A DNA stretch of 64,000 nucleotides from Bacteroidales bacterium 6E (GCA_001270045.2 DF970669.1:122387-186386), one strand, 5' to 3'; shown: positions 26,636 through 36,248, counted from the stretch's first letter. Notes: a model not told the origin generated them from the letters alone. Program-made: numbers and translations.

Positions 26636-27163
26636 TTATTGCCTGGCAGTCAACCCGGTTTCCCTCATCATCCATAGTTGGCAACCAAAATGGCCGCTGT
26701 TGCCCATAGGCCCTGTCAGATAATGGAAACCAAGTTTCTCGTATACATGCAATGCCTGATTCAATTCGGGCATGGTTTCGAGGTAGATGCGACCGAATCC
26801 CTGGTTGCGGGCTTCCGCAATGCAACGTTCGATCATGGCACGTCCCAAGCCTTTTCCGCGGGCTTCGGGAAGGAGGTACATTTTCACCAGTTCACAGGTA
26901 TCGGCGGGCAATCCATCGGTTGGGTAAATCCCTCCCCCTCCGGCAATTTTTCCGTGATGTTCCACCACAAAATAGGCGGAGCGGGGCTTCCTGAATAGTT
27001 CGTATAGTGCGTCGGTGGTTGGGTCGAAATAGACCGTTCCGGGATGATTGGCACCAAATTCGGCCAGCGTTTTCCTAATGATTTCAGCCAGTAAAGGATT
27101 GTCGTCCGGCTCAATGGGCCTCACCACCACGTCTTCAGGCATTGACCTGTGTACAGAATTCAT
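26636..27163 (-). CDS. GNAT family N-acetyltransferase
   Basis: The 175-residue protein has the GNAT core: acetyl-CoA pyrophosphate loop LLPEARGKGLGRAMIERCI (R-G-K-G-L-G), preceded by the beta strand TCELVKMYL and followed by RIYLETMPELNQALHVYEKLGF. The N-terminal VVRPIEPDDNPLLAEII is the usual first strand and helix. The acceptor substrate is not predictable. It is inserted between GH53 (46 bp away) and the sulfatase pair (154 bp), in the same direction, so it may be transcribed with the glycan locus without a clear functional link. Confidence 0.9.
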   Translation of the reverse strand: MNSVHRSMPEDVVVRPIEPDDNPLLAEIIRKTLAEFGANHPGTVYFDPTTDALYELFRKPRSAYFVVEHHGKIAGGGGIYPTDGLPADTCELVKMYLLPEARGKGLGRAMIERCIAEARNQGFGRIYLETMPELNQALHVYEKLGFHYLTGPMGNSGHFGCQLWMMRETGLTARQ

Positions 27164-27316
27164 ATTTATAGGTATTCAACTTTTCCTGCAAACTTAATGC
27201 AAAGAATTACTGCCCCTGCGCCTTCACTTCGAAAAAAAAGCAATGAAACCCACAGCCAGACAAAACTTTTACATGAGATTTCATGAGCATCCCATGACAA
27301 AACAACCAGGGAATTT

Positions 27317-28846
27317 CTATTCACCCAGAACCTTGTACCTCCAATTTGGATTCCCGGAAGGCAGATGTTCTTTTTTTACGATATCTTCCACCTGCCTGAC
27401 AATTTCAGGATGCTGCGATGCCACATCGTTTGCCTCAAGGGAATCGGTTCCCAAATGAAACAATTGCCAGGTCAGGTTACCCTGGTGCATGTTGGTTCGG
27501 ATTGCTTTCCATTTTCCGGTCATGACAGCCATCTGTCCGCCGTTTTCGGGGAATTCCCAATACAGGTATGGATGTTCCGGTTGCGGCATGCCCACCAGTG
27601 TTGGAAGGAAACTGACACCCTGCATTTTTTCTTTTGGCGCGATCCCTGCAACTTCCGCCAGTGTGGGCAAAAGGTCAACGAACGAGGCGACGTGGTTACT
27701 CACCCTTCCCTCCCCTATCTTTCCCGGCCAGCTTGCAATCAATGGCACCCTGATGCCGCCTTCAAACAGGAAGCCCTTTCCACGGCCCTGGTCGCTGCAA
27801 AAAGGACCGGCACTCCCAAACCATGCCGAATCGGTACCCCCATTCCACGAAGGGCCATTGTCGCTACCAAAAATGATCAGCGTATTTTCATAAATTCCAA
27901 GTTCTTTCAATTGTCTGACCAGCATTCCCACCTGCTCGTCAAAATGACTTATCATGGCAGCATATGCGGCCCTCGGATAACGATGCGGAAAATAATCCTT
28001 GTTTCCAGAGTATGGTTCCTCATTCCCGAATTTCCTGACATAATGGTCGATCCATCTTTTTGGTGCCTGTAGCGGAACATGCGGAACCGGAGTTGCCCAA
28101 TAGAGGAAGAAAGGATTGTTGCTATTATCCTTCACAAACCGGGTCATACGCCCAAACATGATATCCGGGGCATAGGTTTTCAGCCAGAAGGGGGCATAGC
28201 TTGCTTCCAAATAAGGATCTGAACCGGGTTTAAGGCGGGTATGCGGGGCAATGGTATCGTTTTGAAGATTAACTTTGTGGTCATTTTCCCATAGGTGAAC
28301 CGGGAAATAGGTATGTGCCTGGCGCTGACAATTGTATCCAAAAAAGTAATCGAATCCCTGGCGGTTCGGAACACCCTCCGTATGAGGTGCACCCAATCCC
28401 CATTTACCAATCACAGCCGTTTTATAGCCAGCTTGCCGGAGCATGGTCCCGATGGTATAGGTATCGGCAGCCAGTGGCCGCTGTCCCTCAAGCGTCGAAT
28501 CGGCAATCATTGCCCGGTAATTCCAAACTAACCCCCTTTCACCCCATTCATCGTTGCCGCGCACCTGCGACTGGCCACTGTGCTGGCCGGTCAGAAGTAT
28601 TGCCCTTGCAGGTGCGCAAACCGGTGATCCGGTATAAAATCGGGTAAATCTAACTCCCATGGCCGCAAGAGAATCCAGGTTTGGCGTCTCGATCTTTTTC
28701 TGGCCATAACTTCCCAGATCACCATATCCAAGGTCATCGGCCAGGATAAAAATGATGTTGGGCCGAGACTCCGGTTGGGCAACGATTGCGGTGGCCGGAG
28801 CCATGACAGCCGGGATAAGCGATATAAAACTGATTTTTAAATTCAT
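27317..28846 (-). CDS. Secreted sulfatase of the glycan locus (second of a tandem pair)
   Basis: A signal peptide (residues 1-23, ending AIVAQ) precedes the sulfatase domain. IIFILADDLGYGDLG contains the calcium-binding Asp37-Asp38, and CAPAR at Cys77 is the formylglycine site. SDNGPSWNGG supplies the later metal-binding Asp-Asn, and a C-terminal subdomain ends the 509 residues. It fits the S1 formylglycine sulfatases, arylsulfatase A-like. The upstream sulfatase ends 32 bp before this start, so the two are co-transcribed and may act on different sulfate positions of the same glycan. Confidence 0.93.
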   Translation of the reverse strand: MNLKISFISLIPAVMAPATAIVAQPESRPNIIFILADDLGYGDLGSYGQKKIETPNLDSLAAMGVRFTRFYTGSPVCAPARAILLTGQHSGQSQVRGNDEWGERGLVWNYRAMIADSTLEGQRPLAADTYTIGTMLRQAGYKTAVIGKWGLGAPHTEGVPNRQGFDYFFGYNCQRQAHTYFPVHLWENDHKVNLQNDTIAPHTRLKPGSDPYLEASYAPFWLKTYAPDIMFGRMTRFVKDNSNNPFFLYWATPVPHVPLQAPKRWIDHYVRKFGNEEPYSGNKDYFPHRYPRAAYAAMISHFDEQVGMLVRQLKELGIYENTLIIFGSDNGPSWNGGTDSAWFGSAGPFCSDQGRGKGFLFEGGIRVPLIASWPGKIGEGRVSNHVASFVDLLPTLAEVAGIAPKEKMQGVSFLPTLVGMPQPEHPYLYWEFPENGGQMAVMTGKWKAIRTNMHQGNLTWQLFHLGTDSLEANDVASQHPEIVRQVEDIVKKEHLPSGNPNWRYKVLGE

Positions 28847-28878
28847 AAATATAACCAGATGTCAGCACAAAAAAAGCG

Positions 28879-30372
28879 TTAGGGCTGTTCCTTTGAAATA
28901 ATCCTTCCGGGCTCCCTGCGGTTCTGTCCGGGCTGTCCGGTAAGATCATCGCCCAGGTCGAGCCGGGCCTCATTCGCAATTTTTTCCAGTTCCCTGACGA
29001 TTTCAGGATAGTACTCTTTCAGGTCATATTGTTCTCCCGGATCACGGCGAAGGTCGTACAATCCTTCCTCATGTGCAAAATTTTCATTAGCCCCACCCGG
29101 TTGTCCGTCCTTCCCTGGTTCAAATCCTTTATAAGTCCTGCCCGGATGCGCAAAGACCAGCTTCCAGTGTCCATGACGCACCGCTTCGAGGTTATTGCGA
29201 CGGTAATAGTAGAGGAAGGTTTGTCGGGGATCGGCATCCGGTTCTCCCTTTAACAAAGGCAACAGGCTCACCCCGTCGATCTTTTGGGCAGGAAGTTCGG
29301 CACCCGCAATGTCGGCCAGGGTAGGAAGGATATCGATGGCCGAGGCCAAATTGTTGCATACTGTTCCCTCTTCCAGAACCCCTTTCCAGCGCATGATACA
29401 AGGAACCCGCTGGCCACCTTCAAACGAGGTGCCCTTCCCCTCACGCAGTCCGCCTGCACTGCCGGCATGGTTGCCATAATTGAGCCATGGACCATTGTCG
29501 GAGGTAAATACTACCAGCGTATTTTCCGATAGCCCCAAATCATCGAGCGTTTTCAGTATCTGCCCGACACTCCAGTCAATCTCCATCATTACGTCACCAT
29601 ACAGACCCTGTTCCGACTTCCCCTTAAACTTCTCTGACACAAACAGGGGCACATGCGGCATGGGATGTGCCAGGTAGACAAAGAAGGTATTCTCACGATT
29701 TCGCTTGATAAAATCGACCGTCTTCTCCGTGAACCAGGTCGTGAATTGCGTCTGGTCAGGATTCTCGGCAACCGTTTGTTCCCCTTCAATCAAGGGTAAG
29801 GGTGGATAATAATTTTTGGACACCGGGTGATTGGGCCACATATCGTTGGAATATGGAATCCCGAAATATTCATCAAATCCGTGTCGCAAAGGCAGAAATT
29901 CAGGAACATGCCCCAGATGCCATTTCCCGAAAGCAGCCGTTGCATAGTTCCTTTTCTTCAGCACTTCCGCCATGGTTTCCTCTTCAGGATTTATCCCGGT
30001 TTGGGCGCGATGGTCGAGTGCCCCCGAAAAACCGATCCGGTTAGGATAACAGCCCGTCAGGAGTCCGGCCCTTGAAGCACTGCAAACCGCCTGTGGCGAG
30101 TAAAAATGGGTAAACCTGACGCCCTCTCGCGCCATCTGGTCGATGTGGGGGGTCTGGTACCCTGAGGCACCGGTGATGGACAGGTCGCCCATGCCCATAT
30201 CGTCGAGGTAGATGACCACAAAATTCACCGGCTTTTCGGCAACAGCCGTCATGGCGGGCGAACCGACAGCCAGTGCCAGAAGCAAGGGATGGAATTTTCG
30301 GGTGGAATTTACCCTTTCAATTAAACATTCATGAATTGATGGCATACTTTTATAACTATAAATTTGATCCAT
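28879..30372 (-). CDS. Secreted sulfatase of the glycan locus (first of a tandem pair)
   Basis: The sulfatase core starts VNFVVIYLDDMGMGDLS, with the formylglycine motif CSASR at Cys97 (numbered from the ATG at 30372) and FTSDNGPWLNYGNHAG as the second metal-binding site. Serine at the second position after cysteine plus Arg keeps the C-x-x-x-R pattern. An alternative ATG at 30345 leaves a shorter n-region before the export segment LLLALAVGSPAMTAVA. Sequence differences from its neighbour (497 versus 509 residues, CSASR versus CAPAR) suggest different sulfate specificity rather than a recent duplication. Confidence 0.92.
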   Translation of the reverse strand: MDQIYSYKSMPSIHECLIERVNSTRKFHPLLLALAVGSPAMTAVAEKPVNFVVIYLDDMGMGDLSITGASGYQTPHIDQMAREGVRFTHFYSPQAVCSASRAGLLTGCYPNRIGFSGALDHRAQTGINPEEETMAEVLKKRNYATAAFGKWHLGHVPEFLPLRHGFDEYFGIPYSNDMWPNHPVSKNYYPPLPLIEGEQTVAENPDQTQFTTWFTEKTVDFIKRNRENTFFVYLAHPMPHVPLFVSEKFKGKSEQGLYGDVMMEIDWSVGQILKTLDDLGLSENTLVVFTSDNGPWLNYGNHAGSAGGLREGKGTSFEGGQRVPCIMRWKGVLEEGTVCNNLASAIDILPTLADIAGAELPAQKIDGVSLLPLLKGEPDADPRQTFLYYYRRNNLEAVRHGHWKLVFAHPGRTYKGFEPGKDGQPGGANENFAHEEGLYDLRRDPGEQYDLKEYYPEIVRELEKIANEARLDLGDDLTGQPGQNRREPGRIISKEQP

Positions 30373-30379
30373 CTGCCCC

Positions 30380-30434
30380 GCATTTCAAATGCAGTGCAGA
30401 AACTAGAAACTCACCCGCATTTGCAATGCGGGTG
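30380..30434 (-). terminator. Two adjacent hairpins between GH26 and the sulfatase pair
   Basis: CACCCGCATT, loop TGC, AATGCGGGTG (30412-30434) is a perfect 10-bp stem, 10 bp past the GH26 stop. A second palindrome, GCATTTCAAATGC, lies at 30380-30392. No T tract follows on the minus strand, so the pair may tune relative expression of GH26 and the sulfatases rather than end transcription. Confidence 0.5.
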
Positions 30435-30443
30435 GGAAAAAAA

Positions 30444-31544
30444 TTACTTCATCCCCTTCAAATCATTCAGCAGCCAAATTGATTTATCGGCCGTAAATTG
30501 CCGGAAATCGTCAGCTGCAGGGTGCTCCGGATAGGGAAGATAAAAGTGGTTAAGTCCGTGGTTGCGCCACACCATCACATACGTGATCTGCCGGGTCAGC
30601 TCTGACGCCTGAAGTGCCGGTAACAGCTTTTGCGTAAACCAGGTGGTATCCTGTACCCTGTCGGATCCCGTTTCGGTAAAAGCGGCCACCTTTCCGGTCT
30701 TGTTGGCATAAGTGGCAACAGTCTCCAGCTTTCGGATCACCGCGGCAATTCCTTCAGGAGACCTGAAATCCCAGTAATTGTCGACCCCGATGATATCAAC
30801 GACATCATCACCGGGATACCAGGTGAGATATTCCTCTTCGGAATTAAAATTGCGGTCGGGAGAATAGGCAACCACCATTTGGTTAAGTCCCTTTTCATCG
30901 CGAAGGTATTCAATGGTAAAGCGGAAAAGGCTTCTCAGTTCTTCGGGAGTGGTTGTCTGGCTGCCCCACCAAAACCAACCGCCATCCATTTCATGCCATG
31001 GGCGAAAGATGAATGGCACTGCCTTGCCTTCAGAGGTTTTCACCGACTGAAAGAATTCAGCCACCTTGTCGAGGTGTTTCAGAAATACATCATGGTGCGA
31101 TCCTCCTGGCAGGATATGTTTGACCACGGTGGTATCGTTCACCCATGAGTTCTTCGTGGTATCAACCGCTGAATAGGGATGCCAGCTGAAAGTATTGATC
31201 CCCCCGTTTTCATATACCCAAACGGCAAAATTGCGCATACGGTCAAAGGGTACGCTATCGAGGTTATGGGGGTGACCCAGCTCCAGCCCTCCCAATTCCC
31301 AGCCAAACAGGGCAGGATAGTCACCCGCTGTCCTGCGGGTATCCGATTCGCCGTCGACATATTTCCAGCCAACCCCATAGGCGAGGTCATCCTGGTGCCC
31401 AAAGAGGGTCGCTTTTCCCTTGATGTTTTGCAGTGTTTGAATGATTTCGGCTGAAGCATTTTCGGTTGGGACAGACTTATCGCCGACCTGACAGGATGTG
31501 AACATCACGAACAAGCCCAATGCAGCAATGGTTAAATTTTTCAT
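30444..31544 (-). CDS. Glycoside hydrolase family 26 lipoprotein (beta-mannanase type)
   Basis: The start is the ATG at 31544 (a TTG extends the frame by two codons). Cys18 in MFTSC is the lipobox. The clan GH-A barrel shows the GH26 acid/base in FRPWHEMDGGWFWWG (Glu185) and the nucleophile in AAFTETGSD (Glu291), with ATLFGHQDDLAYG at the N-terminus typical of the family. GH26 members are mostly endo-beta-1,4-mannanases or mannobiose-releasing enzymes, some beta-1,3-xylanases. As first gene of the minus-strand locus it may define the main backbone, or act on a mannan co-occurring with galactan. Confidence 0.93.
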   Translation of the reverse strand: MKNLTIAALGLFVMFTSCQVGDKSVPTENASAEIIQTLQNIKGKATLFGHQDDLAYGVGWKYVDGESDTRRTAGDYPALFGWELGGLELGHPHNLDSVPFDRMRNFAVWVYENGGINTFSWHPYSAVDTTKNSWVNDTTVVKHILPGGSHHDVFLKHLDKVAEFFQSVKTSEGKAVPFIFRPWHEMDGGWFWWGSQTTTPEELRSLFRFTIEYLRDEKGLNQMVVAYSPDRNFNSEEEYLTWYPGDDVVDIIGVDNYWDFRSPEGIAAVIRKLETVATYANKTGKVAAFTETGSDRVQDTTWFTQKLLPALQASELTRQITYVMVWRNHGLNHFYLPYPEHPAADDFRQFTADKSIWLLNDLKGMK

Positions 31545-32277
31545 AGTCAATAAGATTGTAAAAGTTCAGTTATGGTCAGAAAGATAGGAAAAAAATGGCT
31601 TAAGTCATTTTCTGGCGGGGCTGAATCACCTGATACATCCAAACCAGTTTCACATTGTTTCAGCGTATAGTCGGGTTGGCCCAACTTCACATCAAAGTAT
31701 TGGTCAGGTCATATCTTCTGCGTATAAACCACGTTAATCGCACATCTCCTTATGGAGTTAGTAAAGAATATTCATGGTTTAGCCATGGAGTCAGTCCGAC
31801 TTTGGTTATACGTGATGTTAAGGGGGTAAACCTTTTCATCCAAACCAGGAGGCCATTTCATGCCCGCTTATCGCTTGACTTTAATATTATAAGGCATTGG
31901 ATAAATAGGCAAATCCTCCGCGCACTTTATGTCTCCTTTGCGGCCTTTGCGGTTAAGCATCAGAAATGATCCCAGCCGGCAGAAATTTGTATTTTTTCCA
32001 AACAATCATCCTTGACACAAGATACTCAATTCTTCCTCCCAATTATCTTAAATATAACACTTTGGCAAGATGAAATTCCAAACAACACAAACCCAAATCA
32101 TAAAATGAAATAAAAGGGTCATACAAAAGTACTTACCATATAAAAATATTACTAGACACTAAACGCAAGATCACGTTCAACAATCTAAAAATCAAGTCAT
32201 TTCGATTAGACACGGTAATTTCGTAACTTTCTTAAACCTTGCTCTCTTCAAAGGATTTCTTATTAAATATCACTGCC
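31545..32277. other. Intergenic region between divergent GH26 and T9SS genes
   Basis: No supportable gene is seen. A near -7 box for GH26 (TATCTTTC, minus strand, 31579-31586) lies 35 bp upstream of its ATG. Around 31914-31956 is a G/C-rich island whose minus strand reads as GCAAAGG-type repeats, unlike its AT-rich surroundings. The plus-strand side (32090-32270) is AT-rich and probably holds the promoter of the T9SS gene; TAATTTCG at 32215-32222 is a one-mismatch -7 box. Confidence 0.5.
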
Positions 32278-34974
32278 ATGAAACGCCTCATTTTTACCTT
32301 ATTGATGCTCCTGCCATTATTCATTAATGGTCAGCAAACACAACAATTTTCGGCAAAGGAGAATCCCTGGTTTGATCAAATAAAAAAAACGGGAACCCTT
32401 CTGGATCAAATCCAGAATTCTATCCCGGAAAAGTATCGGTTTCCATACTTGCCTCTTAAAAACCAAAACCTCATGAATGAAGACCATGTTTTCCTTGAGA
32501 AGTCGAACCTTCCAGATGGAAGTAAAATCAAGCAGGAGACCTGGATACAGATACTTAAATCAACATCCCAGGATACAGTATTGCTGGATTCCACTTACAC
32601 CTACCTCTTCCACTCCCCGACTGATTCAGTATTGCATGAAAAAATACTTTACAATTATAATCCATCCGGAAAACAGTATACCATAACCACCGCAGTATGG
32701 GATACCCTGATGCAAAAATGGTTCTTTGCCACAAAAGAGGACATTTTCTTTGATCAGAATAGGAACGACACTTTGTGGATCACATATCAATTAAGTATGA
32801 ATGATATCTGGACATACAACCAGAAAACAGTCAAAACCTTTGATGGGTCAAATCGTCAGACATCATTAGCCTTTTACCTCTGGAATAATTTAATCCAGCA
32901 ATGGCACGGTGAATATAAACTCGTTAATGAATATGATGAGAATGGCAACAATACGCTTTCGGCCTATTACATCTGGAATGATGTGAGACAGAACTGGCAA
33001 GGTTCCTCAAAAAGTGAGCGAACTTATAATGATCACAATTTAATGATATCGTATATCAACTACCAATGGGATTTTAAAACATACGGCTGGATTCCCATCG
33101 ACAGAATAGAAAATACTTATAATGAGCAAGACGTACAAATCTCCTACACCTATTCCATCTGGAATCCTGAATCTGGAGCTTGGATATATGTGGATAAATC
33201 AGAATCGGAGACAATCATCTCCGGTGCCAACTACTGGCACTATTCGGCCTATTACGAATGGGACAACCTTTTTGGACGCTGGAAGGGACTGGATAAAATC
33301 AAATTCTTCAGAACAGGTCCGGACGAGGAAATTCAACTGATCGATTATGAATGGAATGCCCTGGAGGAAAAATGGGAAGCGGCAATCAAAACCATACAGG
33401 ATAATGATGAAGCGGAAATGAAATATACAATCTCGACCTTTGCATCCAGGGATTCAATTGTTCAAGGTGAACTCATCGCCGGATTTGAAAACAGGGAAGA
33501 ATTCAGCAACATCTGGATCACTTCATCATGCCCCGACCAGACCTGCACTTCGATAGACACTGATCGCGTAGAAGGGAATGCATCCATTCTTTGGAACTAC
33601 AACATCAATGGAAATTTTTATAGCACTGGTGGCTTCTGCCAGGTACAGATCAACGCCAACAAGGATCTCTCGCAATATGCTGGATTGTCGATGGACTACA
33701 AGGTTTTAGTTCCTTCTGTTGCCAGTTTCAGTCTTCGAATCACAGAAACCAGCGGCGAAGTATGGATGTACCAAAGCTCTTCGCTTCCCGCCGATTCATC
33801 AGGACAATGGCAACAGATCGTATTCCCGTTTTCAGAAATGATCGGCACAGGGAGTTATATCGATGGGCTTTTCGATTACCAGCACATTAAAAATATCCAG
33901 ATGAGGCTTCATGTACCCAATGGTATCAAAACTTCCGGGACTCTGTTAATCGATAACCTTGCTGCATGTACAGTCATGAAAACTGACCAATGGATCCTTA
34001 CCGCAGTCGAGGAATACTATTATGATGAACATGGAAATACGGTTTTTTTAACCTCAAAAATATGGGATGATGGATCAGGGCAATATGTGGACGATTACAA
34101 ATACAAGGCTGAATTTGACTACAACCAAAATGGGCTTGTAACAAGTTATGAAGCTTTTGTATGGCAGGATACCCTGGCAGAATGGATTAATTACCGAAAG
34201 GAGACTAACGAATACAATCAAAACTGGTATAGGACTTACACTGAAAGTTATTCCTGGGATCCAAATCAGAACAAATGGACAGGAGTTACAAAAATTGAAC
34301 AGACTTATACCGAAACTGGCGCCGTTTTGGTTTACATGCCTTCGGCGTGGGACACACTGACAGACAGCTGGATATACACAACCAAAACCGTAAATACCTA
34401 CACCACAAACGGAATCCTTAACTCAACCGCGAATTATACCTGGAATTCCTCGGTTCAAAAATGGATTGGGAATGACAAATTTGAGACGTTCTTCAATTCC
34501 ATGGGCCAGGAGTTAAAAACCATTTTCTACATCTGGAATTCAGAAGAAGACGAATGGATGATTTCCTGGATCAGTCTGGCTGGTAATTATGCTATAATTT
34601 ATACCCCCGATTGGAAAATTGCAACAGAAATCTTTATGATATGGAATGATCAACTCAACGATTGGAGTCCCATTGAAAAAACTTACTATTTCTGGTCATC
34701 CCATACCATCACAGATAGTCCGGAAGAACTGTCCACGAACAATATATTGGAGGTCTATCCCAATCCTGCCACTGATGTCATCCATATCCGATTAAATTCC
34801 CGGAATCATCAAGGGACTTACTCCCTTTTTGACAATCAGGGTAGGTTATTGAAAAAATCATCTTTCACCGGCACAATTAACAAAATTCCGGTGCATGACT
34901 TACCGTCGGGCCTTTATATTTTGCATATTGCAACTGATGGAGAAAATATCGCCATTAAAATGGTTATCCGATAA
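32278..34974 (+). CDS. T9SS-secreted repeat protein with a central carbohydrate-binding-like domain
   Basis: The start at the ATG at 32278 gives a clean signal peptide (MKRLIFTLLMLLPLFINGQ). The mature protein is built of about 15 repeats of roughly 40 residues, each with a Y-x-W core, a second tryptophan 8-9 residues later and a following E-x-x-Y turn (YLWNNLIQQW, then YIWNDVRQNW, YSWDPNQNKW, YTWNSSVQKW). Between repeats 8 and 9 sits a domain of about 170 residues (AGFENREEFSNIWI to TLLIDNLAAC) that looks like a CIA30/CBM11-type jelly roll. The C-terminus (EVYPNPATDVIHIRL to GLYILHI) is a type A Por sorting domain. Function unknown, adhesion or glycan binding likely. Confidence 0.85.
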   Translation: MKRLIFTLLMLLPLFINGQQTQQFSAKENPWFDQIKKTGTLLDQIQNSIPEKYRFPYLPLKNQNLMNEDHVFLEKSNLPDGSKIKQETWIQILKSTSQDTVLLDSTYTYLFHSPTDSVLHEKILYNYNPSGKQYTITTAVWDTLMQKWFFATKEDIFFDQNRNDTLWITYQLSMNDIWTYNQKTVKTFDGSNRQTSLAFYLWNNLIQQWHGEYKLVNEYDENGNNTLSAYYIWNDVRQNWQGSSKSERTYNDHNLMISYINYQWDFKTYGWIPIDRIENTYNEQDVQISYTYSIWNPESGAWIYVDKSESETIISGANYWHYSAYYEWDNLFGRWKGLDKIKFFRTGPDEEIQLIDYEWNALEEKWEAAIKTIQDNDEAEMKYTISTFASRDSIVQGELIAGFENREEFSNIWITSSCPDQTCTSIDTDRVEGNASILWNYNINGNFYSTGGFCQVQINANKDLSQYAGLSMDYKVLVPSVASFSLRITETSGEVWMYQSSSLPADSSGQWQQIVFPFSEMIGTGSYIDGLFDYQHIKNIQMRLHVPNGIKTSGTLLIDNLAACTVMKTDQWILTAVEEYYYDEHGNTVFLTSKIWDDGSGQYVDDYKYKAEFDYNQNGLVTSYEAFVWQDTLAEWINYRKETNEYNQNWYRTYTESYSWDPNQNKWTGVTKIEQTYTETGAVLVYMPSAWDTLTDSWIYTTKTVNTYTTNGILNSTANYTWNSSVQKWIGNDKFETFFNSMGQELKTIFYIWNSEEDEWMISWISLAGNYAIIYTPDWKIATEIFMIWNDQLNDWSPIEKTYYFWSSHTITDSPEELSTNNILEVYPNPATDVIHIRLNSRNHQGTYSLFDNQGRLLKKSSFTGTINKIPVHDLPSGLYILHIATDGENIAIKMVIR

Positions 34975-35000
34975 AAGCATTATCCATTAAATACTTAGAC

Positions 35001-35780
35001 ATGGAAGACTATGCACTGATAACAGGAGCGGCAAGTGGTATTGGCTATGAACTGGCAAAAATTTTCCTGGAAAACAACTATCATGTGGTTTTGGTCGATC
35101 TGAACGAAACTCAGCTACATATTGTCAAAGAGGAATTTGAAAAGATCTTCCAAAAAGAGGTACCGGTCATTTGTTGTGATTTATCCCAATCCGGTGCAGC
35201 TGATGCAGTTTTCAAAAAAACAAACGAGATGAAAATCCAGATCAATACCCTGGTTAACAATGCAGGTTTTGGAATTATTGGATTTTTTAAAGACACAGAA
35301 TGGGATCGTCATGAAAAACTTTTGCAATTGACCGTGATAAACTCCACCCGACTGGTTAAACTCTACCTCGACAATATGTTGTCAAACGACTCGGGAAAAA
35401 TCCTGAATGTAGCCTCTTTGACAGGGTTTGTTCCGGGTCCAATGATGAGCACATATTATGCCGCAAAATCGTACCTTATATCCTTTACGCTGGCACTTGC
35501 CAACGAATTAGGGAAAACCAACATCAAAGTCACCGTGCTATGCCCCGGACTTACAAAAACCAACTTTTCAAAAGGTACCGGCAACGGCAAACCCATTTAC
35601 GGAACATTTAGCGGATCGCCAGAGTTTGTGGCCAGGCATGGATTTAATGCTTTGGAAAAAGGCAAAACCATCGCCATTCCCTATTTCTATAATAAACTGA
35701 TATACAATATCCTTAAATTTGTTCCCAAAAGAAGAGCTGCCAGAATCATCAGGCGAATGCTTCAAAAAAAACTGGAATAA
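35001..35780 (+). CDS. Short-chain dehydrogenase/reductase (SDR), classical type
   Basis: The Rossmann nucleotide-binding motif TGAASGIG (8-15), the structural NNAG (86-89), catalytic Ser139 and YxxxK at Tyr152-Lys156 (YYAAKSY) are all present. At 259 residues it is a normal classical SDR, related in layout to the YqjQ/DltE-like group (FVPGPMMSTYYAAKSYL). It reduces or oxidises a carbonyl or alcohol with NAD(P)(H); the substrate is not predictable. It starts 26 bp after the T9SS gene, so read-through is possible, although the functions seem unrelated. Confidence 0.93.
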   Translation: MEDYALITGAASGIGYELAKIFLENNYHVVLVDLNETQLHIVKEEFEKIFQKEVPVICCDLSQSGAADAVFKKTNEMKIQINTLVNNAGFGIIGFFKDTEWDRHEKLLQLTVINSTRLVKLYLDNMLSNDSGKILNVASLTGFVPGPMMSTYYAAKSYLISFTLALANELGKTNIKVTVLCPGLTKTNFSKGTGNGKPIYGTFSGSPEFVARHGFNALEKGKTIAIPYFYNKLIYNILKFVPKRRAARIIRRMLQKKLE

Positions 35781-35906
35781 TGAATCTCCAACGGTTGGCA
35801 AAAGCTTCACACTACAAAATCACCAACAACAAATTCAGCATAGACCGTTCAGCCGACTTCAGGAAATGGCTTGGTTCTTAAGATGGATTATTTCAGGGTT
35901 TTGTCT

Positions 35907-36248
35907 TTAGTTTGATTCCCTGGATACTTTGTCCCTGATTGATTCAGCCACAAAATTATTCAATGACATTTTTTCTTCCATCGCCATCAATGCCGCCTTT
36001 TCATGAAGACTTGCGGGAATTCGTACATTAAAACTGCCCTTAAAAGGCTTTTCAGCCATATTTCCGGACTGTTTACAAGTTGTAAGGTATTCTTCTATTG
36101 CCTCCATAAAATCAAGTTCAAGCTCTTTTCCGGTTTTCCCTTCATAAGAGATCAAGCCTTTAATTCCTAAAACCTTACCATACAACAAATCATCTTCTTT
36201 GCTGTATTCTATACTTCCAGTGTAACCTTTGTAATTCAAATATCTCAT
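35907..36248 (-). CDS. hicB: HicB-type antitoxin
   Basis: The 113-residue protein has the HicB partial RNase H-like N-terminus (YTGSIEYSKEDDLLYGKVLGI, then ISYEGKTGKELELDFMEAIEEYL) and a C-terminal ribbon-helix-helix (FNVRIPASLHEKAALMAMEE, then SLNNFVAESI). HicB neutralises HicA and represses the operon through its DNA-binding domain. Its ATG overlaps the hicA TGA by 4 bp (ATGA, 36245-36248), giving toxin-first order and translational coupling. An 18-bp inverted repeat upstream of hicA is the likely operator. Confidence 0.92.
   Translation of the reverse strand: MRYLNYKGYTGSIEYSKEDDLLYGKVLGIKGLISYEGKTGKELELDFMEAIEEYLTTCKQSGNMAEKPFKGSFNVRIPASLHEKAALMAMEEKMSLNNFVAESIRDKVSRESN

Noticed and set aside
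16979-31544. SusC/SusD pair expected for a Bacteroidota glycan locus
   Set aside because: No protein of SusC length or with SusD helical pattern is present in this interval; the 22773 and 24444 genes do not fit either.
31655-31969. Open frame of 104 codons upstream of the T9SS repeat gene
   Set aside because: Composition is not coding-like, there is no promoter or similarity, and it runs through the GCAAAGG-type repeat island.
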